From Desulfobacterales bacterium (GTDB lineage Bacteria; Desulfobacterota; Desulfobacteria; Desulfobacterales; JANQIE01): a DNA stretch of 38,631 bases. Below the pieces are notes generated by a model that saw nothing but the letters and a program-made list of their open reading frames with translations, had not been told where the DNA came from and made no database searches. The stretch lies in the NCBI GenBank assembly GCA_028282295.1, contig JANQIE010000123.1, forward strand, positions 1-38,631, given 5' to 3'. This document shows, in pieces, positions 28,720-36,394 of the stretch (position 1 is the first letter of the stretch; each line of letters begins with the position of its first letter). The translations under genes were made by a program, and so were the position numbers.

Positions 28720-29229
28720 TCAGGCCGCGGCCTCGGTCTCTTCAGCCGGTTTTTGATCCATAAACGCCAGCTCTTCGCCGGTAAACACCCGATCGATGTC
28801 CAAAATCAGGATAAACCCACCATCACGCTTGCCGATCCCCTTGATATATTCGGAACGCCAGCGGGCGCCGATCTTAGGCGGCGCTTCGACGGCCTCGCGG
28901 TCCAGCTCGACCACTTCGTGCACCGAGTCGGCCAGGGCCCCCAGGACAACATCTTCGCCGTCCAGTTCCAGTTCCATGACAATGATCCGCGTGTACTGCG
29001 TGTCTTCAACCTGGTCCAGGCCGAATTTGGTGCGCAGATCGACCACCGGCACCACCGCGCCGCGCACATTGATCACCCCGCGCATGTACTCCGGCGCCCG
29101 GGGCACTCTGGTGATATTGCTGACTTCAAGCACTTCGCGCACCTGGGAGACATCCAATGAGAACATTTCCTGGTCCAGCCGGAACGTCAGGTACAGGGCA
29201 ATCGATTGTTTTGCTTTTTCATTTTGCAT
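28720..29229 (-). CDS. cheW: Chemotaxis adaptor CheW
   Basis: Adaptor of 169 residues that couples MCP tips to CheA. It has the two SH3-like lobes, with YLTFRLDQEMFSLDVSQVRE at the start, the conserved R56 in NVRGAVVPVVDLR, and ILILDIDRVF near the end. The acidic Ala/Glu-rich tail is probably disordered. The ATG at 29229 is chosen over an upstream in-frame start because AAAGGAGA lies seven bases before it and the 36 upstream codons are unlike CheW. It is 94 bp behind MCP-F on the same strand and ends in a strong terminator, so MCP-F and cheW probably form an operon. cheA is about 17 kb away in this window. Confidence 0.96.
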   Translation of the reverse strand: MQNEKAKQSIALYLTFRLDQEMFSLDVSQVREVLEVSNITRVPRAPEYMRGVINVRGAVVPVVDLRTKFGLDQVEDTQYTRIIVMELELDGEDVVLGALADSVHEVVELDREAVEAPPKIGARWRSEYIKGIGKRDGGFILILDIDRVFTGEELAFMDQKPAEETEAAA

Positions 29230-29323
29230 CAATCTCTCCTTTAAGCCGGGGTGCGGGCCGCGAGTCGATGTCGCTGGCACACGCTGGGCAGGTCTGTCTC
29301 CGGTGCGACCCGCACCACGACTG

Positions 29324-31630
29324 TTAATACTGTTCAAATTCCTTATCAGTGGCCACCGGACTGATGGTCGCCGAAGTCATATTCAATTCATAACCGGACT
29401 CCAGGCCGGCCGGCCTGTCATTGTCGTCCGCCGCCATGCGGGCCATCTCACTGACTGTCGCGCTGTATTTTTCCGGCACCGCGGCCGGCGCCGCAGGCAT
29501 TGAGCGACTGCGTGCACCGCCGTTGTCATCAATTCTGAAAAACGCGATCGCCCCCTGAAGTGCTTCGGCCTGGGAAGACAACTCCTCGGCGGTCGAGGCC
29601 ATCTCTTCCGACGCCGACGCATTTTGCTGAATGATCTGGTCGAGTTGCTGGATGGCCTTGTTGACCTGCTCGGCGCCGCCGTTCTGTTCATTGCTGGCGG
29701 CACTGATTTCCTGGACCAGATCGGAGGTTTTCTGAATATCCGGCACAATCTCGGCCAACAGCCGGCCGGCTTTTTCGGCCACGTCGACACTGGATCCGGA
29801 CAGTTTGCTGATCTCCCCGGCCGCGGTTTGACTGCGCTCGGCCAGTTTGCGGACTTCGGATGCCACCACGGCAAACCCCTTGCCGTGCTCACCGGCGCGG
29901 GCCGCCTCGATGGCCGCGTTCAGCGCCAGCAGATCGGTCTGGCGGGCGATCTCTTCCACAATCGAGATCTTCTCGGCGATGTCCTTCATGGCGGCAACGG
30001 TCTGTTCCACGGCTTCGCCGCCCTCTTTGGCATCATCAGCCGATTTCTGGGCGATCTTTTCCGTCTGCATGGCATTGTCGGCGTTCTGGCGGATATTGGC
30101 CGCCATCTGCTCCATGGAAGAAGAGGCTTGCTCGGCCGAAGCGGCCTGTTCGGCGGCGCCCTGGGACATCTCCTCGGAGCTGCCGCTCATCTGCCGGCTG
30201 CCACCGGCCACATTGTCCGCCGCGCTTTTCACATCGGCCACGATGTGATTCAATTTGGCGGTCATGGAAGCCAGCGCCTGACCCAGCGCATCTTTTTCAG
30301 ACAGAATGTTCACCTTGACCATCAAATCGCCCTCGGCGATCTTTTCAGCCACTTGCACCGTTGCCTTCAGGTTGTCGACCATGGTCTTCATGGCGTCGGC
30401 CAACACACCGACTTCATCTTTCTGGTCCAAATCGATGGTGACCTCAAGGTCGCCCCTGGCGACGGCATTGGCCGAATCGACGGCCAGTTTGATCGGTCCG
30501 GTGATGCTGCGGGTGATCAAAAACGCCAGAGCTAAACCGATCACAATCGCCACCAGCGTGCAACCGATCACAATTGTGATCGTTCGGCTCACCGTCAGGG
30601 TGTTTGCTTCCTGACGGGTTTCCATCAGGCTTTCTTCCTCGGCTGCGAATTCGCCCATGAGTTGCCTGAATTCATCAAAATACTTTTTCCCGCGCGCCTC
30701 GCCGATCAGGTCCGCCATGTCGTCCATGGTTTTGGCATCGCCGATTACCCGGCGCAACGCAATCGCTTCACCGATGGCATCGGTCTGCCACTGTTCGATG
30801 GTCGCCCCGGCTTCCTGCAACAACTGCACCTGGGCGGGATTGTCGTCCACCGTCTTGGACAGTGACGTGACAAGCGCCTTGAACTCTTTGTTCCCGCTCT
30901 TATAGGGTTCCAGAAATTCTTCTTCACCGGCCAGCAGAAAGCCGCGCGCACCGGTCTCCATGTTGACGGCGGCGCTGACGATTTTTTCCGCCGTGGCGAT
31001 GACTTCACGGGTATGCGCAATCCACGCCGACGCCTCGGCGACCGCTTTGGCATCGGCATTGTTCGTTGCGGTCAATGCGTCAAGGGCTTGCCGGCGTTGG
31101 GTCATCAATTTGCGCTCACGATCTTTGAAGGTCTGCATATGGCGGCGAAACTTGTCAAAAAAAACTTTCCCTTTGGCCTGCTTGATCAGATCAGCCATAT
31201 CGTTCATGGTTTTGGCGTCGCCGATCTGCCGGCGCAAGGCGATGGTCGGCTCCGTGACGTCCTGCTGCCAATCCCGCAATACTTTCTCGACCCGCTCCAG
31301 ACGTTTTACCTGTCTGGAATTGTCGTTGACGGTTTCCTGCAACGCCTTGATCCGCTTGTAGGTTTCTTTCTCGCCGTTTTTATACGGATCGAGGAAGTCT
31401 TCCTTGCCGGCCAATAAATAGCCGCGCATGCCGGTTTCCATATCCACGGCCGAACCGATAATATTCCTGGCAGTGCCCAGCACGTTGTGGGTGTGTTCCA
31501 CCCAGCCGTTGGTTTTGACAATCGATTTGATGTTGAAGATGCTGACGCTGCCAAGGATCACCAGCAGTACCAAGGGGCAGCATACGCCCAGCATAATTTT
31601 CTTTCCCAGACCTAAATTCTTCAAATTCAA
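29324..31630 (-). CDS. Methyl-accepting chemotaxis protein with tandem CHASE3 sensors (MCP-F)
   Basis: Chemoreceptor of 768 residues. Membrane helices lie at about 12-33 and 350-373. Between them are two homologous CHASE3-type domains, about 41-180 and 200-340, each with a near-identical core ([20 protein letters not shown] and [20 protein letters not shown]) and GDAKTM-DMADLI. HAMP units have GDL at 393 and 434. The signalling hairpin carries the standard tip and the C-terminus is DKEFEQY. The start is taken as TTG at 31630, giving [11 protein letters not shown], because GAGGAG lies seven bases upstream. An ATG at 31663 would add eleven untypical residues and has no ribosome site. Confidence 0.93.
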   Translation of the reverse strand: MNLKNLGLGKKIMLGVCCPLVLLVILGSVSIFNIKSIVKTNGWVEHTHNVLGTARNIIGSAVDMETGMRGYLLAGKEDFLDPYKNGEKETYKRIKALQETVNDNSRQVKRLERVEKVLRDWQQDVTEPTIALRRQIGDAKTMNDMADLIKQAKGKVFFDKFRRHMQTFKDRERKLMTQRRQALDALTATNNADAKAVAEASAWIAHTREVIATAEKIVSAAVNMETGARGFLLAGEEEFLEPYKSGNKEFKALVTSLSKTVDDNPAQVQLLQEAGATIEQWQTDAIGEAIALRRVIGDAKTMDDMADLIGEARGKKYFDEFRQLMGEFAAEEESLMETRQEANTLTVSRTITIVIGCTLVAIVIGLALAFLITRSITGPIKLAVDSANAVARGDLEVTIDLDQKDEVGVLADAMKTMVDNLKATVQVAEKIAEGDLMVKVNILSEKDALGQALASMTAKLNHIVADVKSAADNVAGGSRQMSGSSEEMSQGAAEQAASAEQASSSMEQMAANIRQNADNAMQTEKIAQKSADDAKEGGEAVEQTVAAMKDIAEKISIVEEIARQTDLLALNAAIEAARAGEHGKGFAVVASEVRKLAERSQTAAGEISKLSGSSVDVAEKAGRLLAEIVPDIQKTSDLVQEISAASNEQNGGAEQVNKAIQQLDQIIQQNASASEEMASTAEELSSQAEALQGAIAFFRIDDNGGARSRSMPAAPAAVPEKYSATVSEMARMAADDNDRPAGLESGYELNMTSATISPVATDKEFEQY

Positions 31631-31663
31631 TTTTGACTCCTCTCTGTTATAATTACCGATCAT

Positions 31664-32380
31664 GTGTCAGTCCATGCTTGCGGCAGTCGTTCAGAGAACA
31701 TGACATGTCACGATGCTCAAGCATCAGGTGTGTCGATTCAAAGATTTCGATCCAACGTGAGCGTTTCTTCAGGTTGTTTAACGCTTCCTACGAACTTAGA
31801 CCAAACCACGCTTGCCTGTTTGGCCACCTCCTTTCTCAGGCAAAGTGGGCGTGCGCCCATATCGGCGCGCAGGATCTTAACAATCGGCGTTTCGTGATCA
31901 TCGTCGCAATCCCGAAGCTCATGAACTTCGACTATGTTTAGCGGCAAGGTCTGGTGCGAAGTATTTTAAACGAAGTAAAGATAGCCTCACAGTGCTTTGA
32001 CAGGCAGAACAAGGGGGAAGGATTTTAGTGGTACAAAATTCGATCGGACACCGGGTTTCGGTTTGCAGATGCCGGCAACGGGTACTTGACCCCAATCGAT
32101 TTTGCGGTGGTGCAGCAGTATACTGACCATCCAACCCCGGTGGTCTGCGTCGAGCAATTTACGCAGCCTTACCGTTAACAATCACATTTATACAGAGTTG
32201 GACTGGCAGGTTTTACCGTAAGGAACGAACCAAGGACTGAAAATAACGCGGATGAAAATGATACGCTAGGTGGTAAAAATTAAATTGTAATCAACTCCCA
32301 AATGTTTCCCAATTACCCATGTTACTTTATTCTTCGGAACGTGGCGGGGAAACTTGAGAGAAAAGTTCGGCTTTTTTTCC
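31664..32380. other. Long gene-poor stretch, possible decayed DNA
   Basis: More than 700 bp with no convincing gene. On the minus strand one frame is open at 31738-31947 and again at 31987-32181, interrupted by stops. On the plus strand 32029-32178 encodes a 49-residue stretch with GYLTPIDFA, faintly like the end of an IS3-type transposase. Neither has a ribosome site. Degenerate mobile DNA is possible but unproven. Confidence 0.3.
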
Positions 32381-32405
32381 GCAGCCCTTGGGGTTTAAGG
32401 GCTGC
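32381..32405. other. 9-bp perfect hairpin
   Basis: GCAGCCCTT (32381-32389) pairs with AAGGGCTGC (32397-32405). There is no T-run downstream on either strand. It is the first of three stacked palindromic structures between here and MCP-G. Confidence 0.5.
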
Positions 32406-32408
32406 CAT

Positions 32409-32483
32409 AAAAGGTTATTATCGATTTGATTCTGGACCCCGGCGAACGCCGGGGGCCGGAATCAAATCGAGGTCAACCTTTTT
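32409..32483. repeat. Palindromic repeat, copy 1
   Basis: A nearly complete palindrome: AAAAGGTT and TCGATTTGATTC on the left, CCCCGGC-GAAC-GCCGGGG at the centre, and GGAATCAAATCGA and AACCTTTT on the right. It shares its core GATTTGATTCTGGACCCCGGC with the copies at 36006 and 36131. Confidence 0.8.
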
Positions 32484-32512
32484 CACTTTTTACATGCATT
32501 CCATAAAGCAAG

Positions 32513-32574
32513 AGCCCCGCACGGCCGGTACACTTCAAATCTCGCGACTTAAAGGCAGTCACCATGTCGGGGCT
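32513..32574. other. Possible structured RNA or large-loop hairpin
   Basis: AGCCCCG (32513-32519) pairs with CGGGGCT (32568-32574) around a 48-base interior that contains GACT-TAAAGGC-AGTC. On the plus strand it is followed by TTTTA. It lies 34 bp beyond the MCP-G stop. I cannot match it to a known riboswitch class. Confidence 0.4.
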
Positions 32575-32607
32575 TTTATCCGATCAAAATCTCAACTGCG
32601 GTTACAT

Positions 32608-34578
32608 CTAAAACTCCCGGAACTCATCTTCCTGCAAGGCGATCACCTGATCCGGCGGCACAGCCTGTTGCATTTCCGGCGACGTTTTTTTCAACTCGGC
32701 AACAGGCACGCTTCTTTCCACCTGCTTGGCAGTGGGGCGTCCATTGCCGCTATCGGCAGGCATGTTGCCACGCCCTTTGACCAGGGCAGTCAAATCCTGA
32801 ACGAAATTGCGCATCTGCTCCGCCTGAGCGCTGGTTTGCTCAGAGGCGCTGGCCGATTCTTCCGCATGGGCGGCGGTCTGCTGGGTCACACCGTCCATCT
32901 GCTGAATACTATGGTTGATATCAGTGATTCCCTGCGACTGTTCCGTGGAGGCCGCGGCGATTTCAACCACAATTTCTCCCACGCGGGTGGAACTGGTCGA
33001 TACCAGGTTAAAGGCCTCTTCGGTCTTGACAACGTATTGCGAGCCGGCACGTACTTTGTCGGCCGTTCCTTCAATCAGTACCGTCGTGTCTTGCGCGGCT
33101 TTGGCCGCCCGCAGGGCCAGGTTGCGCACCTCATCGGCCACCACCGCAAACCCGGCACCGGCTTCACCGGCGCGCGCGGCTTCAACCGCCGCGTTCAAGG
33201 CGAGCAGATTGGTTTGAAACGCAATGCCGTCGATGGTTTTGATGATCTTGGACGTCTCTTCACTCGCCGTGGTAATTTGCACCATGGATTCGCTTAAACG
33301 CGCCATCAACTGGTTGGCCTGGCCGATGACCTGCTTGGCGTCCTTCATCAGTTGATCGGCCTGACCGGCGTTGTCCGCGTTCTGCCGAACCATGGCGGCC
33401 ATTTCTTCAATCGAGGCGGACACCTCCTGGATGGTCGATGCCTGTTCCGAGGCTTCCTCGGCTAAACGCTGACTGGTTGTGGAAACCTGTTCGGCGGCCT
33501 CACCGACCTGATCCGCACCGTCGTTCAATCCGCCCACGGCGCGCAGAATCGGCTTGGTAATGGCGGCCGCCGCGAAACCGCCAAACACAACGGCGATCAC
33601 CAAGGCCGCCACACTCAACCCGATCAGCAGCGTCTGCCATTTAACGACCAGATTCGTGGTTTTAACCATGGTCTGGTCGGCCTCGGTTTTCAGGGCATTG
33701 GCGGCGGTCACGGCGGCATTGTCCAATGCCGCCATCTGCGCCAGAATTCGAACCGACGTGCCCCGCAGGCTGGTTTCCGCCCCGAGCATCTCCTGCTTGG
33801 CTTGCAGGGTATTGCCCACCAGTGATTTCAGATTACCGATCTGGGAACCAAGAGCGTCGGTGGTTTCGCCGGCGGCAAGGCTGTCGATGTCATTGGTCAG
33901 GTTGCCGAAAAGGGTCGCCGCTTCCGTCAGGGCATAGTCGACCTCGGCCCCGTCGTCAGCCAGCAACGCATTTTTAACTTTGATATCCAGCGCCAGTGAG
34001 TTGGCCCGGATCGCCATGGCCGCCTTGATGGCGGAAATCGCCTCATCAATGGTCAATGCCACCGTATCGCTGTCCACGGTGGCCGCATTGATCACGTCAT
34101 CGATCTTCAGGGCGGCTTCAAAGGCGGCATCATCCGCGTTTTGCAACGCGAGTTTGACGACTTCCCGGATTGCCGACTGCGTCGCCTTGCTCAACGATTT
34201 AATCTTGGCCGATGCCGCGATCATGTCGCCTTTTTGAACTTGCAGCCGGGTGATGTTTTCAAGTATCTGCCCGCGTTGGGCGTCGGTGGAGTGCGTCTCC
34301 TTGAGCGTGTCGAAGGTTTGCCGGGCATCTTGCAGTTCAGCATCGTCGCGCGCCCGGTTGATGGAAGCAACCAGACTGCGCAGGTGGATCAGATCCTGGG
34401 TCTGGGAAGACTGCTTATCTAATGTTACACTCAGCTCAATGGTGGTTTCTTTCATGCTGCCCTGAATTTGCCTGAGCGACCAGTAACCCGCGCCGCCGGC
34501 GATCCCCGTCAGGACCGCGCACAGCAAAAAACCGGTAAGCATGCGCCATTTAAGTGCCAGCCTATCCATTAATTTCAT
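32608..34578 (-). CDS. Methyl-accepting chemotaxis protein of a longer signalling class, no HAMP (MCP-G)
   Basis: Chemoreceptor of 656 residues. Membrane helices lie at about 13-35 and 315-340. The all-helical periplasmic sensor of about 275 residues fits a helical bimodular type. No HAMP GDL motif follows the second helix; the chain goes straight into the signalling coil. The tip is [20 protein letters not shown] followed by [15 protein letters not shown], a different subfamily from the other six receptors, and each arm is seven residues longer. The C-terminus EDEFREF still fits a CheR-tether pattern. The ATG at 34578 follows TAGGGAG; an upstream in-frame start lacks support. It lies 94 bp after a LivK-type binding-protein gene and is probably co-transcribed with it. 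Confidence 0.95.
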   Translation of the reverse strand: MKLMDRLALKWRMLTGFLLCAVLTGIAGGAGYWSLRQIQGSMKETTIELSVTLDKQSSQTQDLIHLRSLVASINRARDDAELQDARQTFDTLKETHSTDAQRGQILENITRLQVQKGDMIAASAKIKSLSKATQSAIREVVKLALQNADDAAFEAALKIDDVINAATVDSDTVALTIDEAISAIKAAMAIRANSLALDIKVKNALLADDGAEVDYALTEAATLFGNLTNDIDSLAAGETTDALGSQIGNLKSLVGNTLQAKQEMLGAETSLRGTSVRILAQMAALDNAAVTAANALKTEADQTMVKTTNLVVKWQTLLIGLSVAALVIAVVFGGFAAAAITKPILRAVGGLNDGADQVGEAAEQVSTTSQRLAEEASEQASTIQEVSASIEEMAAMVRQNADNAGQADQLMKDAKQVIGQANQLMARLSESMVQITTASEETSKIIKTIDGIAFQTNLLALNAAVEAARAGEAGAGFAVVADEVRNLALRAAKAAQDTTVLIEGTADKVRAGSQYVVKTEEAFNLVSTSSTRVGEIVVEIAAASTEQSQGITDINHSIQQMDGVTQQTAAHAEESASASEQTSAQAEQMRNFVQDLTALVKGRGNMPADSGNGRPTAKQVERSVPVAELKKTSPEMQQAVPPDQVIALQEDEFREF

Positions 34579-34672
34579 ATTGCGTTTCTCCCTACCCGAT
34601 CCGGGACCGGGCAATCACCAATGCGGCCGGCCTCAATGAGCGCTGTCCGTACTGATGGCGTATCTTGTTTCC

Positions 34673-35833
34673 CTATAGAGGCTTGATGGCGCCGTCCTGA
34701 ATCGTGGTCAGGAAAACTTCGTCCATCCCCTGGTGGTCGTTGGCACCGAATTTCAATTGAACACCGCCCAGGTCGAAGGTGCCGCCTTTGGCAACCGCGG
34801 CAAGAAAGTTGTCCCGGTTCAAATCACCGCCCACCGAATCAGCCACCATGCAAAACAGTTTGCCGACCATATAGCCTTCCAGCGAAACAAAGCCGATTTT
34901 GGCGTTCGGCTGATATGCTTTCATGGCCTGTTGGTATTCTCTGACCAAAGCCACGCTTTCATCCCACGGAAAGCGGACCACCTGGGAGATAATCGCGCCC
35001 TCGCCGGCGCTGCCGAGTTCGTTTTTCAGGGCGTCGGTGCCCACAAAGGAAATGTTGCAGTAGATCGTGTCTTTCATGCCGACCTTCTTGGCCAGCTTGA
35101 TAAATTCAGCGCAGGGTTTATAGGCGCCCACCATGATAACCGCATCGGGTTTGGCCCGGCGAATTTTAAGCAGCCCGCCTTTCACGGCCACGGTGTTGCG
35201 TTCGTAGGTGCCCAGGGCGGCCAGTTCCATGCCCCGTTTCTGAAGCGCGATTTTGATCCCGCTGAGTCCGGCCTGACCATACCCGTCGTTCTGATAAAAA
35301 CAGGCGATTTTCTTCAGACCTTTTTCATCCACCAGATACTGGGCCAGTTTTTCCATCTCCTGATAGTAGCTGCCGCGCACGTTGACCACGTATGGTTTGA
35401 AGGGATTGCGTAAAAATTCGGCGCCGGTGAACGGACCGAAGAACGGGATTTTCTCTTTCTCGGCAATGGGGACCACCGCCTTGGAGGTGGGGGTGCCGAC
35501 TTCACCGATCAACAGGAACACGTTTTCCTGCTGAATCAGCTCACGGGTGTTTTTGATGGCCCGGTCCGGTTCATACCCATCGTCTTTGCTGACCAGGGTG
35601 ACCTTGCGGCCCTTGACGCCCCCGTTGGCGTTGACTTTACCGAAATACGCCAGCAGGCCGGCGCGCATCCCCTGCCCCAACGCCTGGGCAGGACCACTGA
35701 GCGCACACGACTGGCCCAGTTTTATCGGCTCGCCGGCAAATACATGCTCACCGATGCCGATGCCGACCATTGCGATTACACCGAAACAAATACATACAAT
35801 TTTGAACATCTTTTCATTCACTAACCTGTTCAT
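34673..35833 (-). CDS. Branched-chain amino acid-type (LivK-like) periplasmic binding protein
   Basis: Exported solute-binding protein of 386 residues of the Peripla_BP_6/LivK family. The signal region is about 1-33 (MNRLVNEKMFKIVCICFG ... VFAG). Family features follow: IKLGQSCALSGPAQALGQGM, YFGKVNANGGVKGRKV, LIGEVGTPTSKAV, and a C-terminal lobe ending in FGANDHQGMDEVFLTTI. The ATG at 35833 is preceded by GGAGGG five bases upstream; an ATG at 35845 overlaps that site. No liv permease or ATPase genes are near. It is directly upstream of MCP-G, so a role as periplasmic co-receptor is plausible. The ligand could be an amino acid, amide or organic acid; the family is too broad to say. Confidence 0.92.
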   Translation of the reverse strand: MNRLVNEKMFKIVCICFGVIAMVGIGIGEHVFAGEPIKLGQSCALSGPAQALGQGMRAGLLAYFGKVNANGGVKGRKVTLVSKDDGYEPDRAIKNTRELIQQENVFLLIGEVGTPTSKAVVPIAEKEKIPFFGPFTGAEFLRNPFKPYVVNVRGSYYQEMEKLAQYLVDEKGLKKIACFYQNDGYGQAGLSGIKIALQKRGMELAALGTYERNTVAVKGGLLKIRRAKPDAVIMVGAYKPCAEFIKLAKKVGMKDTIYCNISFVGTDALKNELGSAGEGAIISQVVRFPWDESVALVREYQQAMKAYQPNAKIGFVSLEGYMVGKLFCMVADSVGGDLNRDNFLAAVAKGGTFDLGGVQLKFGANDHQGMDEVFLTTIQDGAIKPL

Positions 35834-35883
35834 TGGGCCCTCCATGCGTTATTGGCAGTTAACCATCTATAAACCGCGTATCT

Positions 35884-35913
35884 AATATAGAAAACTTGCG
35901 TCCTGGTTGTAAT
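35884..35913 (-). promoter_or_regulatory. Possible promoter of the binding-protein/MCP-G operon
   Basis: Minus strand ATTACA (four of six), an 18-bp spacer, then TATATT. It lies about 50 bp before the start codon. Confidence 0.3.
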
Positions 35914-36005
35914 ATCGACCCGCTATGTGATTTCTTTAGCCCGCGCCCATTCGGAAATGGCATCTTTTGCCCCCCGGCAGTCGCTACTTTTACAGTTCCT
36001 GGAAT

Positions 36006-36055
36006 AAGGTTGTTATCGATTTGATTCTGGACCCCGGCTTTCGCCGGGGTGACAG
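36006..36055. repeat. Palindromic repeat, copy 2
   Basis: AAGGTTGTTATCGATTTGAT, then TCTGGACCCCGGC-TTTC-GCCGGGGTGACAG. It has the same core as copy 1, with the right half diverging after GTGAC. Confidence 0.8.
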
Positions 36056-36130
36056 TTGTTTTTTCTTGTTTTTATTTCGGACCCTCTGATCTGCCGTGCA
36101 CGCGAGTCAGGGTTGTCGGATAAAGGAGGA

Positions 36131-36187
36131 CCTTATTCGCGTCACCCCGGCGAAAGCCGGGGTCCAGAATCAAAACGTCATTAACCT
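36131..36187. repeat. Palindromic repeat, copy 3 (inverted)
   Basis: CGTCACCCCGGC-GAAA-GCCGGGGTCCAGAATCAAAACG, then TTAACCTT. It is the reverse complement of copy 2 in its core, so copies 2 and 3 face each other 75 bp apart. A partial fourth copy, GGTCACCCCGGCGCCCGGCC, lies at 36215-36234. The rest of the 35834-36394 gap holds only promoter-like sequences. Confidence 0.8.
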
Positions 36188-36243
36188 TATTTTGCGCTCC
36201 AAATTACCAAATGCGGTCACCCCGGCGCCCGGCCACGTTTTAC

Positions 36244-36273
36244 TTGACAGATTCAACCACCACGCTGTAACAA
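36244..36273 (+). promoter_or_regulatory. Possible sigma70 promoter of the AOR gene
   Basis: Perfect TTGACA at 36244-36249, an 18-bp spacer, then TAACAA at 36268-36273 (three of six; TAACAAT with a one-base shift is slightly better). Confidence 0.35.
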
Positions 36274-36394
36274 TTAAAAAAGCTGCATCAAGATCTCGCT
36301 TAATACTGTCACGTCTTCTTTCATTCATTATCATCCACCCCCACCCCGCACCGGGCATGGGTACAACTTGCCATAAAGCAAATAGGAGGGCCAA

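Noticed and set aside
31646-31674. Sigma70-like promoter (TGGACT, 17 bp, TATAAC) for MCP-F
   Set aside because: The predicted start would cut into the ribosome site of the preferred TTG start, so the geometry does not work.
32029-32178. Plus-strand 49-residue frame containing GYLTPIDFA, resembling the end of IS3-type transposases
   Set aside because: The match is short, the usual preceding His/Arg-rich motif is missing, and there is no ribosome site or inverted repeat. Kept only as a remark in the gene-poor stretch.
31738-32181. Two minus-strand frames in the same register that together might be a broken gene
   Set aside because: No recognisable family, stops between them, and no ribosome site. 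Chance openness in non-coding DNA explains it as well.
36139-36172. CRISPR-like repeat units
   Set aside because: The copies are self-palindromic, occur in both orientations and lack regular spacers; there are no cas genes.
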